Shown here: positions 44,847 through 54,908 of the stretch, piece by piece
Layout: every line of letters begins with the position of its first letter
Position numbering within the stretch: the first letter of the stretch is position 1
Assembly: GCF_002155685.1 (NCBI RefSeq)
Contig: NZ_MUYK01000011.1
Coordinates: forward strand, 1 to 64,000
Source: Erythrobacter colymbi
GTDB taxonomy: Bacteria; Pseudomonadota; Alphaproteobacteria; Sphingomonadales; Sphingomonadaceae
Reading direction: 5' to 3'
DNA: 64,000 nt
The notes under the pieces: generated by a model
The model's database searches: none
What the model was told of the DNA's origin: nothing
What the model saw: only the letters and a program-made list of their open reading frames with translations
Position numbers and translations under genes: made by a program

Positions 44847-46415
44847 TCAGGCGAAGAGGCCGCCCTGTGCCCTGGCGTGGCTGGCGGAACCCTCGTCCCG
44901 CTCCTCGCTGCCGCCCCGCCCGGCAAGGGCGGCAGCGGTGGAGGGGCGGCGGTGGTCCGGCGCAGCCTCGCCGTCTCGGGAGCCGGATTGGCCCAGGTAT
45001 GGTTGAGACGATCCTTGACCCCCGTTAGGGGAAGCCCCGTAGCGGTGATCTGACGTCCCGTTCTGGTGCATGCCGCCGTGCTGGCCGGTGAAGCTGGCCG
45101 AGGCATCGGCGGTGGCGGCGACCGCCCGGTCGGCGAGCGCGGCCTGGACCGCGGGGATGAAACCCGGATCGCGGCTCGCCAGCACCGCGCGCCACTGTTC
45201 CGGCGCGGCCTGCTCGAGGCGGAGCGAGACCATCCCGAACTCGGCGTGATGCACGGTCATGGAAGGCCGGGCGGAGCGCAGCGCCTCGCGGATATCGCCG
45301 ACCTGCGCGATGGTCGATTCGAGCTGCGGCGCGGGGACGGGCTGTGCGGCGGCCCGCTCGGGCGCGGGGGTGGCGGGGGTGTGCTGGGGCGCAGCGAGCT
45401 GCGCGGCGGACGGCAGGGCGTCAGGCGTGGCGGCGGCGAGCGCGGGGGTCGTCGCGGGTGCGGCGGCCGGATCGGGATCGGTTGACAGTGCCGCAGGGGT
45501 GACGGGCGAGGGGCTGGCGGGCGGGTCGCTTGTCGCCTCGTCAGGGGTGACGGGCAAAGCAGGACGCGGCGCGGCGGTCGTCAAAGTCGCGGTGCGCTGG
45601 ATGCGGGCGGCAGGCGCTGCCTCGGGCGACGGCGCGGTGGCGGGAGCGGCGCTGATTGGAGCGGGCGTCGCCAGTGCAGCCAGCAGGACGGGCGCGGGTA
45701 GCGGAACGGCGGCAACCGTCTCGGGCTGATCGGTGTCGGTATCGGGATCGCTCGCCGTTTCGACCGCAAGGGCTGGCTCGGACGGGGCGGTATCTTCGGC
45801 AAGCTCGCTCTCGGACATCGCCACAGGCACAGCAGTCTGCGGCGCGACCGTCGTGACGCGTGCGGGGGCAGGCTTCGGCTCGGGCAAGGGAGCGACCTCG
45901 GGTTCGGGCGCGATAATCTCCGGGCGCTCCGTGCTGGCAGGCGTGAGCGCAGGGGCGACCACAATCGCGACCGGCGCGCCTTCCGCGAGCGGCGCGCCGG
46001 CGGGTTCGGGCGAGGGGCGAGCCGCCTCAGGCAGCGCTACAACTTGCGGCAGCGGCGCGGCCACCTCGGCCACCTCCCCACGCGCAGCCAACGGCAGCGC
46101 GGGCGGCAAGTGCGCGCCCGGCTCCGGCAAGGTCTTGCCGCCCGGCAGGCCCGGAAGCACCGCTGCCGTCGCGGGGAGGAGCGTCGGCGGCACCTCGCCC
46201 GGCAGGGTTGCGGGCACATCGGGCGTGGCGGCGGAAAGAACCTGCATCGCCGTCCCCACGGAGGGCGGCGGCACCGTCGCCGCGCCCAGCAGCCCGGCGA
46301 AATCGAGCCCCGCCGCGCCCTCGGCAGGCAGCACCGCCGCACCGTTCGCGAGCGGAACGGTAAGCGAGGGCATGTCGGGCAGGAGAGAGAGCAGGTTGGT
46401 CACGTCGCGGATCAT
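44847..46415 (-). CDS. fliK: Flagellar hook-length control protein FliK
   Basis: A 522-residue secreted protein. Most of it is Ala/Pro-rich and low in complexity, as in many FliK proteins. The C-terminal Flg_hook domain is recognisable (MTVHHAEFGMVSLRLEQAAPEQW). Sequence conservation is low, so position between fliJ and fliL contributes to the call. The Gly/Ser/Asn-rich C-terminus (DHRYGASPNGGQGSSQ) is unusual. Confidence 0.85.
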   Translation of the reverse strand: MIRDVTNLLSLLPDMPSLTVPLANGAAVLPAEGAAGLDFAGLLGAATVPPPSVGTAMQVLSAATPDVPATLPGEVPPTLLPATAAVLPGLPGGKTLPEPGAHLPPALPLAARGEVAEVAAPLPQVVALPEAARPSPEPAGAPLAEGAPVAIVVAPALTPASTERPEIIAPEPEVAPLPEPKPAPARVTTVAPQTAVPVAMSESELAEDTAPSEPALAVETASDPDTDTDQPETVAAVPLPAPVLLAALATPAPISAAPATAPSPEAAPAARIQRTATLTTAAPRPALPVTPDEATSDPPASPSPVTPAALSTDPDPAAAPATTPALAAATPDALPSAAQLAAPQHTPATPAPERAAAQPVPAPQLESTIAQVGDIREALRSARPSMTVHHAEFGMVSLRLEQAAPEQWRAVLASRDPGFIPAVQAALADRAVAATADASASFTGQHGGMHQNGTSDHRYGASPNGGQGSSQPYLGQSGSRDGEAAPDHRRPSTAAALAGRGGSEERDEGSASHARAQGGLFA

Positions 46416-46430
46416 CCTCGTCGCTGCGGG

Positions 46431-46868
46431 TCAGTCTTGCCCGCGGCTCTGCAACTTGCGTGCCAGCGGCAAACCGCGAGCAGCTTCGCGCCGCGCCTGC
46501 ACGGTTTCGAGCGCCGCGCGCGCCTCCGCTGTCATTTCGGCGAGGCGCTTGGCGCGGGTCTCGGCGCGGGTCAGGGTCTCGCTTGCCCAGGTGCTCTGGC
46601 GCGAGGCATCGCGCGCCGCGTCCCCGGCGTTGACCGCGAGCTGCGCGAGCCCGGCGGTGAAGGCCGCGCGCCCCTGCAAGGCCGCCCCCGTCGTCACCCC
46701 CGCCTCAGGCGCGCTGATCGCGACGAGGGTGCGGCTGCGTTCGGCAAGGGCATGGCTTCGCGCCTCGGCCTCGAGCGCTTCGGCAAGCCCGCGCAGGGCC
46801 TGCTTGCGCGCGACATCGGCGATGAGGCTCTGACGGCGCAGCAGCGCGAGGCGGCGGGCCTCACGCAT
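46431..46868 (-). CDS. fliJ: Flagellar export protein FliJ
   Basis: A 145-residue, Ala/Arg-rich, nearly all-helical protein with the coiled-coil pattern of FliJ (REARRLALLRRQSLIADVARKQ). It is the stalk-like partner of the FliI ATPase. It overlaps fliI by 8 nt and lies 15 nt before fliK. The family call depends on size, helix pattern and gene order. Confidence 0.85.
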   Translation of the reverse strand: MREARRLALLRRQSLIADVARKQALRGLAEALEAEARSHALAERSRTLVAISAPEAGVTTGAALQGRAAFTAGLAQLAVNAGDAARDASRQSTWASETLTRAETRAKRLAEMTAEARAALETVQARREAARGLPLARKLQSRGQD

Positions 46869-48195
46869 GCGCCGGGGCCATCAACTTGAGCAGGCCCGCG
46901 TGGCTGTCCGCCAGCGCCACGGCCTCGCCGCGCGGCTGGGTGAGGAAGGCGTCGATCGGCTGCGAGAGCGCCAGCGCCTCGTCGAGCAGCGGGTCGCCGC
47001 CTGCACGATAGGCGCCCATCATCACCAGATCGCGCCCGCTCTCGCGCGCCGCGATCAGCCCGCGCAGATGCCGCGCGGCGGCGAGCACATCGCGCGGGAC
47101 GAGGTCGTCCATCACGCGGCTGAGGGACGCGGGCACGTCGATCGCGGGGTAATGCCCCCGCGCCGCCAGTTCGCGCGAAAGGACGATGTGCCCGTCAAGA
47201 ATCGCCCGCGCGGTATCGACCACGGGATCGTTGGTGTCGTCCCCGTCGGCGAGGACGGTGTAGACCCCCGTCACCGCCTCGCCGGAGCGGGCGGAATTGC
47301 CGGCGCGCTCCACAAGGCGCGTGATCGCGGCGAGGGCGGATGGCGGATAGCCCCGCGCCGCGCCCGGCTCGCCCAGCACCAGCGCCAGCTCGCGCGCGGC
47401 GTGGGCGACGCGTGTGAGGCTGTCGAGGATCAGCAGCACGCGCTTGCCCTGCGAGCGGAAATATTCGGCGATACTGCTCGCATATTGCGCCGCGCGCAGC
47501 CGCAGGTTGGGGGCGTGGTCGGCGGGGACGGCGACGACGACGATCCCGCCGCGCCGGTGCCCGGCCATGTGGCGGTTCACGAAGTCCGAAACCTCGCGCG
47601 CCCGCTCGCCGATGAGGGCGACGACCGCCACATCGGCAACCGCGTGCCCGGCGATGGTATCGACCAGCACCGACTTGCCGACGCCCGAGCCCGCCATGAT
47701 GCCGAGCCGCTGGCCGACGCCCATCGTCGCCAGCGCATTGATCGCGCGCACGCCGCAATCGAAGGGCTGCGCCACGCTCGCCCGCTCCAGCGCGCCCTCG
47801 CGCTTGCCGGCGAGCGGCCAGACCTGCGGCAGATCGAGCCGCGGGCCACCGTCGATCGGATCGCCCAGCGCATCGACTGCGCGGCCGAGCAGCGCACTGC
47901 CGACGCGCACCTCACCCGGACTGCCAAGCGCGCGCACCCGCGCCTGCGGGCGCAGCAGCATGGCGTCGCCCAGCAGCATCATCAGCGAATGGCCCGCGCG
48001 AAAGCCGATCACTTCGGCGAGGCATTCCGCCCCCGCATCGTTCTCGATCAGCCCCAGCGAGCCGACCGGCAGCGGCAGGCCCGCGACCTCGATCAGCCCG
48101 CCGTCGCAGGCGACCACGCGCCCGGTCAGCACCGGGCCTGACGTGACCGAAGCGGCGCGCATCCGCGCCAGATCGAGCTGGAGTTCGGCGATCAC
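46861..48195 (-). CDS. fliI: Flagellum-specific ATPase FliI
   Basis: A 444-residue F1-like ATPase powering flagellar export. Walker A (AGSGVGKSVLVD), Walker B (VLLILDSLTR) and the export-ATPase region GEPGAARGYPPSALAAITRLVERAGN (in parts ARGYPPSALA) are present. The GTG at 48195 overlaps the fliH stop (GTGA) and is preferred over an upstream ATG inside fliH. Confidence 0.95.
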   Translation of the reverse strand: MIAELQLDLARMRAASVTSGPVLTGRVVACDGGLIEVAGLPLPVGSLGLIENDAGAECLAEVIGFRAGHSLMMLLGDAMLLRPQARVRALGSPGEVRVGSALLGRAVDALGDPIDGGPRLDLPQVWPLAGKREGALERASVAQPFDCGVRAINALATMGVGQRLGIMAGSGVGKSVLVDTIAGHAVADVAVVALIGERAREVSDFVNRHMAGHRRGGIVVVAVPADHAPNLRLRAAQYASSIAEYFRSQGKRVLLILDSLTRVAHAARELALVLGEPGAARGYPPSALAAITRLVERAGNSARSGEAVTGVYTVLADGDDTNDPVVDTARAILDGHIVLSRELAARGHYPAIDVPASLSRVMDDLVPRDVLAAARHLRGLIAARESGRDLVMMGAYRAGGDPLLDEALALSQPIDAFLTQPRGEAVALADSHAGLLKLMAPAHA

Positions 48196-48845
48196 AGGCG
48201 CAGCGCCGCCGCAATCGCGCGGCGCCATTCGGCCGGGCCGTCGCTGATCGTGCCCTCCGGCCCCTCGATCACGACATTGCCGGGTTCGAGCGCGGGGTCG
48301 GGCACCAGCCGCATCCCCGCGAGCGCCTCCTCGCCGAGCAAGGCAATGTCCGCGGGGTGGAGATGCAGCACCAGCGCCTCTGCCGCCCCGCCGATACGGC
48401 GGGCGGCGGCGATGCAGCGTTCGCGCAAAGAGGCAGGATCGCGCGCGGCCTCGCCCAACACGCCTTCGCAGAGGTGCACCACCGTCGCCGCAAGATCATC
48501 GGCCAGCACGCCGAGCGCGGCTTCATCGAGCGCGCGGAAGGTCAGACGGATCGCACGTTGCCGCGCCGCGCGGGCCTCGGCCTCGGCTTCGGCGGCGGCG
48601 CGACCGGCGCGCTCACCCTCGGCAAAGGCGCGGGCGATGGCGTCCGCCAGCGGATCGGGCGGGGTTTCGACCGGATCGGGCTCGGGCGGCGGCGGGGCAG
48701 GCTCGGGCTCGGGCGCACCGAACAACGCGGCCTCGCGAAAGCCCGAGCCCTCGCCGAGCAGCGCCATCCAGCCGGGGGCCGCGCCCTCGTGCTGCTCCAC
48801 CTCGGCTGCGGCCCATCCGCCGAGCCAGTCAGACGAATTCGCCAC
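48192..48845 (-). CDS. fliH: Flagellar assembly protein FliH
   Basis: A 217-residue regulator of FliI. A Pro/Glu-rich region (about 50-70), a long Ala/Glu-rich helix (about 70-105) and a C-terminal domain (AEALVLHLHPADIALLGEEALAGM, in parts VLHLHPADIALLG) fit FliH. It overlaps fliG by 17 nt and fliI by 4 nt. Low sequence conservation is normal for this family. Confidence 0.88.
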   Translation of the reverse strand: MANSSDWLGGWAAAEVEQHEGAAPGWMALLGEGSGFREAALFGAPEPEPAPPPPEPDPVETPPDPLADAIARAFAEGERAGRAAAEAEAEARAARQRAIRLTFRALDEAALGVLADDLAATVVHLCEGVLGEAARDPASLRERCIAAARRIGGAAEALVLHLHPADIALLGEEALAGMRLVPDPALEPGNVVIEGPEGTISDGPAEWRRAIAAALRL

Positions 48846-49857
48846 TGCCGCTTCCGATCACGATCTCGCCCGCATCGGCAAGGCCCCTGGCGATGTCGAC
48901 GATCGCCTTCTGTGCCGCGATGACGTCGCTCTTGGCGAGGCGCCCGCGCAGTTCGATCTCGTCGCGCACGCCGTCCGCCGCGCGGCTCGACATGGCCGCG
49001 AAGAAGGGCGCGCGGTCGGCTTCCTTGAGGCCCTTGAGCGCATCGACAAGCTTCTCGTTGTCGACATCCCGAAGGAGCCGCCCCATCGACATCGGATCGA
49101 GCACGAACAGCATCTCGAAGGTGAACAGCTGCTCCTCGATCTTCTCGGCGAGCGGTGCATCGCGTTCGGCGATGGCGGGGAGCACGGTGTTGCGCAGTTC
49201 GCCCGCGGCAAGGTTGATGAGGTTCGCCGCATCGCGCGGGCCGCCGAGCATCAGCGCCGCCGTGCCGTAGGTCGCGGTGATCCGCTGGGTCAGCAGCGTG
49301 TCGATCGTGCTGATCGCGGTGGCGGAGATCGCGCCGCTCTTGGCCACGCGCTCGACCACCAGCGTCTGGAGTTCGAGCGGGAGCATCGCCAGCACTTCGG
49401 CGGCGGGCTCGGGCTCGATCAGCAGCAGCAGCGCGGCGATCACCTGGGGGTGCTCGTCGAGGATCAGCCGCACCAGCACGCCGGGCGCGAGCCACTTGGC
49501 GAGCTCGAGGCTGCGCGGGGCGGCATCGGGCTCGATCCGCTGCATCATGCTTTCCGCACGCGCCGGGCCCAGTGCCTTGTCGAGCAGGGTGCGCACCCGG
49601 TCGTTGCGGCCGCGCATCGGCAGCATCTCGCGCGCCGCCTCGCCCGCGAAGTCGGCGAGGGCTTCGGCCATGTGCGGCTGTTCGATCTCGCCCAGCGCCA
49701 TCATCGCGGCACCGAGCTTTTCGAGCTCGGCGGGGCTGAGGCGCGACAGGAGGCCCGTGGCTTCCTCGTCGCCGAGCAGCATCAGGAACACCGCGGCACG
49801 GTCGACCCGGCTGAGCAGCGCCGGAGCGCCGGGGGTGGGGAGCGCTTCGGGGATCAT
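48829..49857 (-). CDS. fliG: Flagellar motor switch protein FliG
   Basis: A 342-residue rotor protein. The N-terminal domain (DRAAVFLMLLGDEEATGLLSRLSPAELE, in parts AAVFLMLLGDEEA), the middle EHPQVIA motif (DEHPQVIAALLLL) and the C-terminal torque helix (FFAAMSSRAADGVRDEIE) with Arg and Asp/Glu residues for stator contact are all present. ATGA overlap with fliF. Confidence 0.95.
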   Translation of the reverse strand: MIPEALPTPGAPALLSRVDRAAVFLMLLGDEEATGLLSRLSPAELEKLGAAMMALGEIEQPHMAEALADFAGEAAREMLPMRGRNDRVRTLLDKALGPARAESMMQRIEPDAAPRSLELAKWLAPGVLVRLILDEHPQVIAALLLLIEPEPAAEVLAMLPLELQTLVVERVAKSGAISATAISTIDTLLTQRITATYGTAALMLGGPRDAANLINLAAGELRNTVLPAIAERDAPLAEKIEEQLFTFEMLFVLDPMSMGRLLRDVDNEKLVDALKGLKEADRAPFFAAMSSRAADGVRDEIELRGRLAKSDVIAAQKAIVDIARGLADAGEIVIGSGSGEFV

Positions 49858-51548
49858 GCCGCCTCCGCTTCCGGGCCGTCAGCAGGTGCGTCAGGCGCTT
49901 CGAGCATCCGCTGGAGCGCTTCGACCGCGCGTTCGGGCTGCTGCGCGGCGAGCCGCCGGGCGAGCTCGACCTGGCGCGGCAGATCCGCGAGCGGTGTGCC
50001 GCTGTCCTGCGCCGCGGCGGCGAGGGCTGCGACCTCGTCCTCCTGCTCGTCCTCGTCCTTGTCGGCGAGCGCGAGCGGAGAGGCCTCGCCCTCGGGCGTC
50101 GTGGCGGCGGACTTGTCGCCCTTGCCCCTGATCTTCCCGATCAGCGGGCGCACCGCGAGCAGCAGCACCAGCAGCACCGCGAGCAGCGCCGCGCCGTATC
50201 GAACCAGCATCGCGAACCACGGCTGTTCGTAGAAGGCGGGCGCTTCAAGATCGGCGGGTTCAAACTTGCTCGCCACCACCTGCACGGTGTCGCCGCGCTG
50301 GGTGTTCGCGCCGACTGCCGCACTGACAAGTGCCTGCAATTGCTGCGCGGTCATGGGCGCGGCGGCCTTGAGCGCCTTGTCGCTCACCGCAACCGCGACC
50401 GAGAGCTTCTTCAATGCGCCCGGTCCGGCGGTGGTCACGGCGACTTCGCGGCCCAGCTCATAGGAGCGGTCGGTCGCGGTTTCGGTATCGGTCGAAGGCG
50501 TGCCGGGTGCGGGCGGCGCTGGGTTGGGCGGGCCGTTGACCAGCTGCGTCTGCGGCGGCGGGGTGTTGGCTGGAACCCCCGGCACGCCGCCTGCGGGCGT
50601 GGCCCCGGTGCGCTGCGCGTTGCGCGCGCTCTCGGTGCGGATCGCGCCCTCTTTCTCGTAGGTCTCGCGCGCGGTGGTGACATCGCTGTGATCGAGTTCG
50701 ACCTGCACCTGGGCGCTGAAATTGCCCTCGCCCAGCAGCGGCAGCAGCAGGGTGTCGAGCTGTTCGCGCAGCTTCGCCTCGTGCTCGCGCTGGAGGGTGA
50801 GGCCCTCGCCCGCCTGCTCGCGCGGGTCGGACAGCAGGCGGCCGGTCTGGTCGACCACGCGCACCGCATCGGCGCTCATCCCCGGAACCGAGGCCGAAAC
50901 GAGGTTGACGATCGCGCCCACCTGTTCGGGGCTGAGGCTGCGCCCGCCCACAAGCCGCACCATCACCGAGGCGCTGGGCGGATTGTTGTCGCGCACGAAG
51001 ACGGAACGCTCGGGCGTGGCAAGGTGCACGCGCACGCTCTCGATCCCGTCGATCTCCTTGATCGTGAGATTGAGCTCGCGCTCGCGCGCCAGACGCAGGC
51101 GTTCGCCCTCCAGCGTGCGCGAGGTGCCGAGCGGCATCGTGTCGAGCATCGCCTCGGCCCCTTCGGGCGCGGCGATCCCGGCGTTGCTGGCGACCAGCAT
51201 CTTGGCCTTGTAGACGTCGTTCTCGGCAACCGAGAGTGCGCCGGTGCTGTTGTCGATCGAATAGGCGATCCCGGCGCCTTCGAGCGTCTCGACCACCTTG
51301 GCGCGGTCGGCGTCGGTCAGGCTGGTGTAGAGCACCCGGTCGGGGCCGGAGGAGATCGCCATCCACAGCAGTCCCGCCGCGCCCACGGCGGCAAGGCCGC
51401 CCAGCGCGGGGAGCGCGCGGGCGAGCGCGGGCTGGCTGACAAAGCCGGCCACCTGCGGCGGCAGCATGGTGCGCCAGCCGGTCACGGGAGCGGGCGGCGC
51501 GGCGGGCAGACCCGCGGGATCGGCGGGCACGGGAAGGGTGTCGGCCAT
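49854..51548 (-). CDS. fliF: Flagellar MS-ring protein FliF
   Basis: A 564-residue protein with two membrane helices (about 48-68 and about 450-472) and ring-building motifs between them (GIAYSIDNSTGALSV, GSRVHLA-like SVRVHLATPERSVF, ASVMVRL). The C-terminal tail that binds FliG is acidic (PADGPEAEAA). A Pro-rich loop occurs in the periplasmic part (TPPPQTQLVNGPPNPAPPAP). It lies 3 nt after fliE. Confidence 0.95.
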   Translation of the reverse strand: MADTLPVPADPAGLPAAPPAPVTGWRTMLPPQVAGFVSQPALARALPALGGLAAVGAAGLLWMAISSGPDRVLYTSLTDADRAKVVETLEGAGIAYSIDNSTGALSVAENDVYKAKMLVASNAGIAAPEGAEAMLDTMPLGTSRTLEGERLRLARERELNLTIKEIDGIESVRVHLATPERSVFVRDNNPPSASVMVRLVGGRSLSPEQVGAIVNLVSASVPGMSADAVRVVDQTGRLLSDPREQAGEGLTLQREHEAKLREQLDTLLLPLLGEGNFSAQVQVELDHSDVTTARETYEKEGAIRTESARNAQRTGATPAGGVPGVPANTPPPQTQLVNGPPNPAPPAPGTPSTDTETATDRSYELGREVAVTTAGPGALKKLSVAVAVSDKALKAAAPMTAQQLQALVSAAVGANTQRGDTVQVVASKFEPADLEAPAFYEQPWFAMLVRYGAALLAVLLVLLLAVRPLIGKIRGKGDKSAATTPEGEASPLALADKDEDEQEDEVAALAAAAQDSGTPLADLPRQVELARRLAAQQPERAVEALQRMLEAPDAPADGPEAEAA

Positions 51549-51551
51549 CTA

Positions 51552-51910
51552 TCAGCCCCCCATCCGCATGATGTCTTGATAGGCGTTGAGGAGCTTGTTC
51601 CGCACCTGCAGCGTCGCCTCGAAGGCCACGCCCGCCTCCTGCCGCGCGAGCATCACCTGCGCGATGTCGGTCACCTGGCCGCGCTCATAGGCAACCTGCA
51701 TCGCGGAGGAGTGCTCCTGCACCGCGTTGACCTGCCGCAGGGCATTGTTGAGCGTATCGGCGAAGCCCGCGCCCGGCGCCTTCGCGGGGGCGAAGGCCCT
51801 GCCCGTCTCGCTCGCCGCGCGGATATCGCGCAGCGCGGCGCTGCGGGCGAGCACCTGGCTGCGCAGCGCCATCACGTCCTCGACGCCGAACCCGATGCGA
51901 CCCACCGCGC

Positions 51911-51914
<4 letters not shown>
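51552..51914 (-). CDS. fliE: Flagellar hook-basal body protein FliE
   Basis: A 120-residue protein joining the MS ring to the rod. The C-terminal half (DIAQVMLARQEAGVAFEATLQVRNKLLNAYQDIMRM, in parts AQVMLARQEAGVAFEATLQV) is the conserved FliE signature. It overlaps the sigma-54 regulator gene by 4 nt. Confidence 0.95.
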
Positions 51915-53230
<1,316 letters not shown>

Positions 53231-53503
53231 CTGTTTTGCCCCTGTGTGGTTGGTCTCGGCAAAGCTCTGCCGCACACAGGCTGGACGCGAGGCAAATTTA
53301 AGCCCCCGTAGCTTTCCCTAATCGGCCTGCGACGAACACCTAGGGGCCGGGTGCCCGGGAGCGGCGGGGCTCCGACCAAATAGATTTATAGCATTGTATT
53401 TCAATATATTTTTTTCAGACTTAAACATCCGGAACGGCGGCCGCTCTATGGGCCAGCAGCGACGGGCCTGTTCGTCCTGCCTGACCATTCGGGAGTTTGA
53501 ACA
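53231..53503. promoter_or_regulatory. Divergent fli-operon/flagellin regulatory region
   Basis: These 273 bp hold the promoters of the fli operon (minus) and flagellin (plus). An AT-rich tract (53380-53426) stands out. A FliA/sigma-28-like match (TTAAA at 53421-53425, then GCCGCTCT at 53440-53447, 14 nt apart) lies 57 nt before the flagellin start. A GG-N10-GC arrangement at about 53250-53263 loosely resembles a sigma-54 site but has a poor -12 element. GGGAG at 53491-53495 is the flagellin ribosome binding site. Confidence 0.45.
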
Positions 53504-54334
53504 ATGAACGTGATCAACACCAACACCTCGGCCATGCGCGCCACCAACTCGGCTGTCGCTGCCGGCAAGATGCTCGGCACCGCCATGGAGCGCCTGTCGA
53601 GCGGCAAGCGCATCAACAGCGCCGCCGACGACGCGGCCGGCCTCGCGATCGTCAACTCGATGACCTCGCAGATCCGCGGCATGCAGCAGGGCGTTCGCAA
53701 CGCCAACGACGGCATCAGCCTCGCCCAGACGGCGGAAGGCGCGCTCAACGAAGTGACCAACATGCTGCAGCGCGTCCGCGAGCTGGCCGTGCAGGCCGGT
53801 TCGGACACCTACGCCGACACCGACCGCGACAACATCCAGGCGGAAGTCGACGAACTGACCGCGCAGATCGGCCAGGTCGTCTCGAACTCGGAATTCAACG
53901 GCGTGAAGCTGTTCGACGGTTCGGTCGCCACCGTGACCGTGCTGGCCGGCGCGAATGACGTCGACACCGTCGACATCACCCTCGACGACCTCACCGCGCT
54001 GACCGCTGGCGGCGGCGCTGCCGGTTCGTTCGACGTCACCGGCACCGACGGCACCAACGCCCGCGCCGCGCTGACCGACATCGACTCGGACATCGAGAGC
54101 ATCAGCACCACCCGTGCGACGCTCGGTGCGAGCCAGAACCGTCTGCAGTCGGCGGTGAACAACCTCACCAACGTCTCGACCAACCTGTCCGACGCCCGTT
54201 CGCGGATCCAGGACACCGACTACTCGGCCGAAACCACCGCGCTCGCCAAGGCCCAGATCCTCGGCCAGGCCTCGACCGCGATGCTCGCCCAGGCGAACCA
54301 GTCGCAGCAGAACGTGCTGTCGCTGCTCCGCTAA
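53504..54334 (+). CDS. fliC: Flagellin
   Basis: A 276-residue filament protein. The N-terminal D0/D1 region ([39 protein letters not shown]) and the C-terminal D1/D0 region ([42 protein letters not shown]; parts only) are complete. The central variable domain is only about 80 residues, so this is a short flagellin. It diverges from the fli operon and ends at a strong terminator. Confidence 0.96.
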   Translation: MNVINTNTSAMRATNSAVAAGKMLGTAMERLSSGKRINSAADDAAGLAIVNSMTSQIRGMQQGVRNANDGISLAQTAEGALNEVTNMLQRVRELAVQAGSDTYADTDRDNIQAEVDELTAQIGQVVSNSEFNGVKLFDGSVATVTVLAGANDVDTVDITLDDLTALTAGGGAAGSFDVTGTDGTNARAALTDIDSDIESISTTRATLGASQNRLQSAVNNLTNVSTNLSDARSRIQDTDYSAETTALAKAQILGQASTAMLAQANQSQQNVLSLLR

Positions 54335-54383
54335 GCCAGCGCCCCCACCCGCGCGCCGCCCCATTCCCCTGGGGGCGGCCCAC

Positions 54384-54413
54384 AAAGCCCGGAGCCTCGC
54401 GGCTCCGGGCTTT
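54384..54413 (+). terminator. Rho-independent terminator of flagellin
   Basis: A perfect 13-bp stem (AAAGCCCGGAGCC / GGCTCCGGGCTTT) with a 4-nt loop TCGC is followed by TTTTT overlapping the stem end (54411-54415). It begins 49 nt after the flagellin stop. Confidence 0.93.
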
Positions 54414-54440
54414 TTCATGTCGTCCGGCCAGAAAAGCGGA

Positions 54441-54465
54441 CAAAGCGGACACCGTGTCCGCTTTG
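54441..54465. repeat. 11-bp perfect inverted repeat
   Basis: CAAAGCGGACA and TGTCCGCTTTG flank the 3-nt loop CCG. A further AAAGCGGACA lies directly upstream (54434-54443), so the left arm is present twice in tandem. It could be a second terminator-like hairpin or a protein-binding site. It lies in the 574-bp gap between flagellin and the next gene; apart from this hairpin and the paired palindromes at 54648-54733 I see no gene in that gap. Confidence 0.6.
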
Positions 54466-54647
54466 GAATTTCGCGTAATTCGTCTATATTTCAACGATCT
54501 GCATCAGGTTCCGTTACGCGGACGGACACGGGGGCGCGGGCGAAAAGCGCGCCTCGGGTGGCAAACGGCCTCACGGGCCGGGCAGAACGATGGGAAAGAG
54601 CCGGGCGCATCGTAGCGGCTGGCGGACGAGTAGGAAAATCTTCCGCC

Positions 54648-54733
54648 GTCACCCCGTGCCTGACACGGGACTTGGCTCCCCTTGCTTCCGGACGCGAACA
54701 AGAAGCCTGACCCCGTATCAGGCACGGGGTGAC
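54648..54733. repeat. Paired REP-like palindromes (BIME-like)
   Basis: GTCACCCCGTGCCTGA (54648-54663) is repeated as its exact reverse complement TCAGGCACGGGGTGAC (54718-54733), with 54 bp between. Each half also carries a smaller local palindrome (for example CCCCGTATCAGGCACGGGG). The GTCACCCC/GGGGTGAC end is shared with the palindromes at 854-872, 55669-55687 and 56784-56802, so they belong to one loosely related group. Confidence 0.7.
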
Positions 54734-54908
54734 GAGAGGGGAGGATGGCGGCTTCAGCCTTGCTCCGGCGAAAAACTGACGTTCAGCTATCGACCCCATA
54801 GCTGCCATCTGGAGCCAACTTCCCGGGTAATTCAATCAGACATTAAGGGGCGCATGTCATAGCCTTAGTCCTCGTTTCATTGGGGAACCCAGCGACGGTA
54901 AGGCGGCG

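Noticed and set aside
53250..53263. Sigma-54 promoter (GG-N10-GC) in the fli/flagellin gap
   Set aside because: The -12 element reads AAAGC, not TTGC, and the -24 lacks GCAC. It is too weak to list as a promoter.
54417..54710. 97-codon plus-strand open frame after flagellin
   Set aside because: It runs through a terminator region, a hairpin and REP-like palindromes, has no ribosome binding site and no domain.
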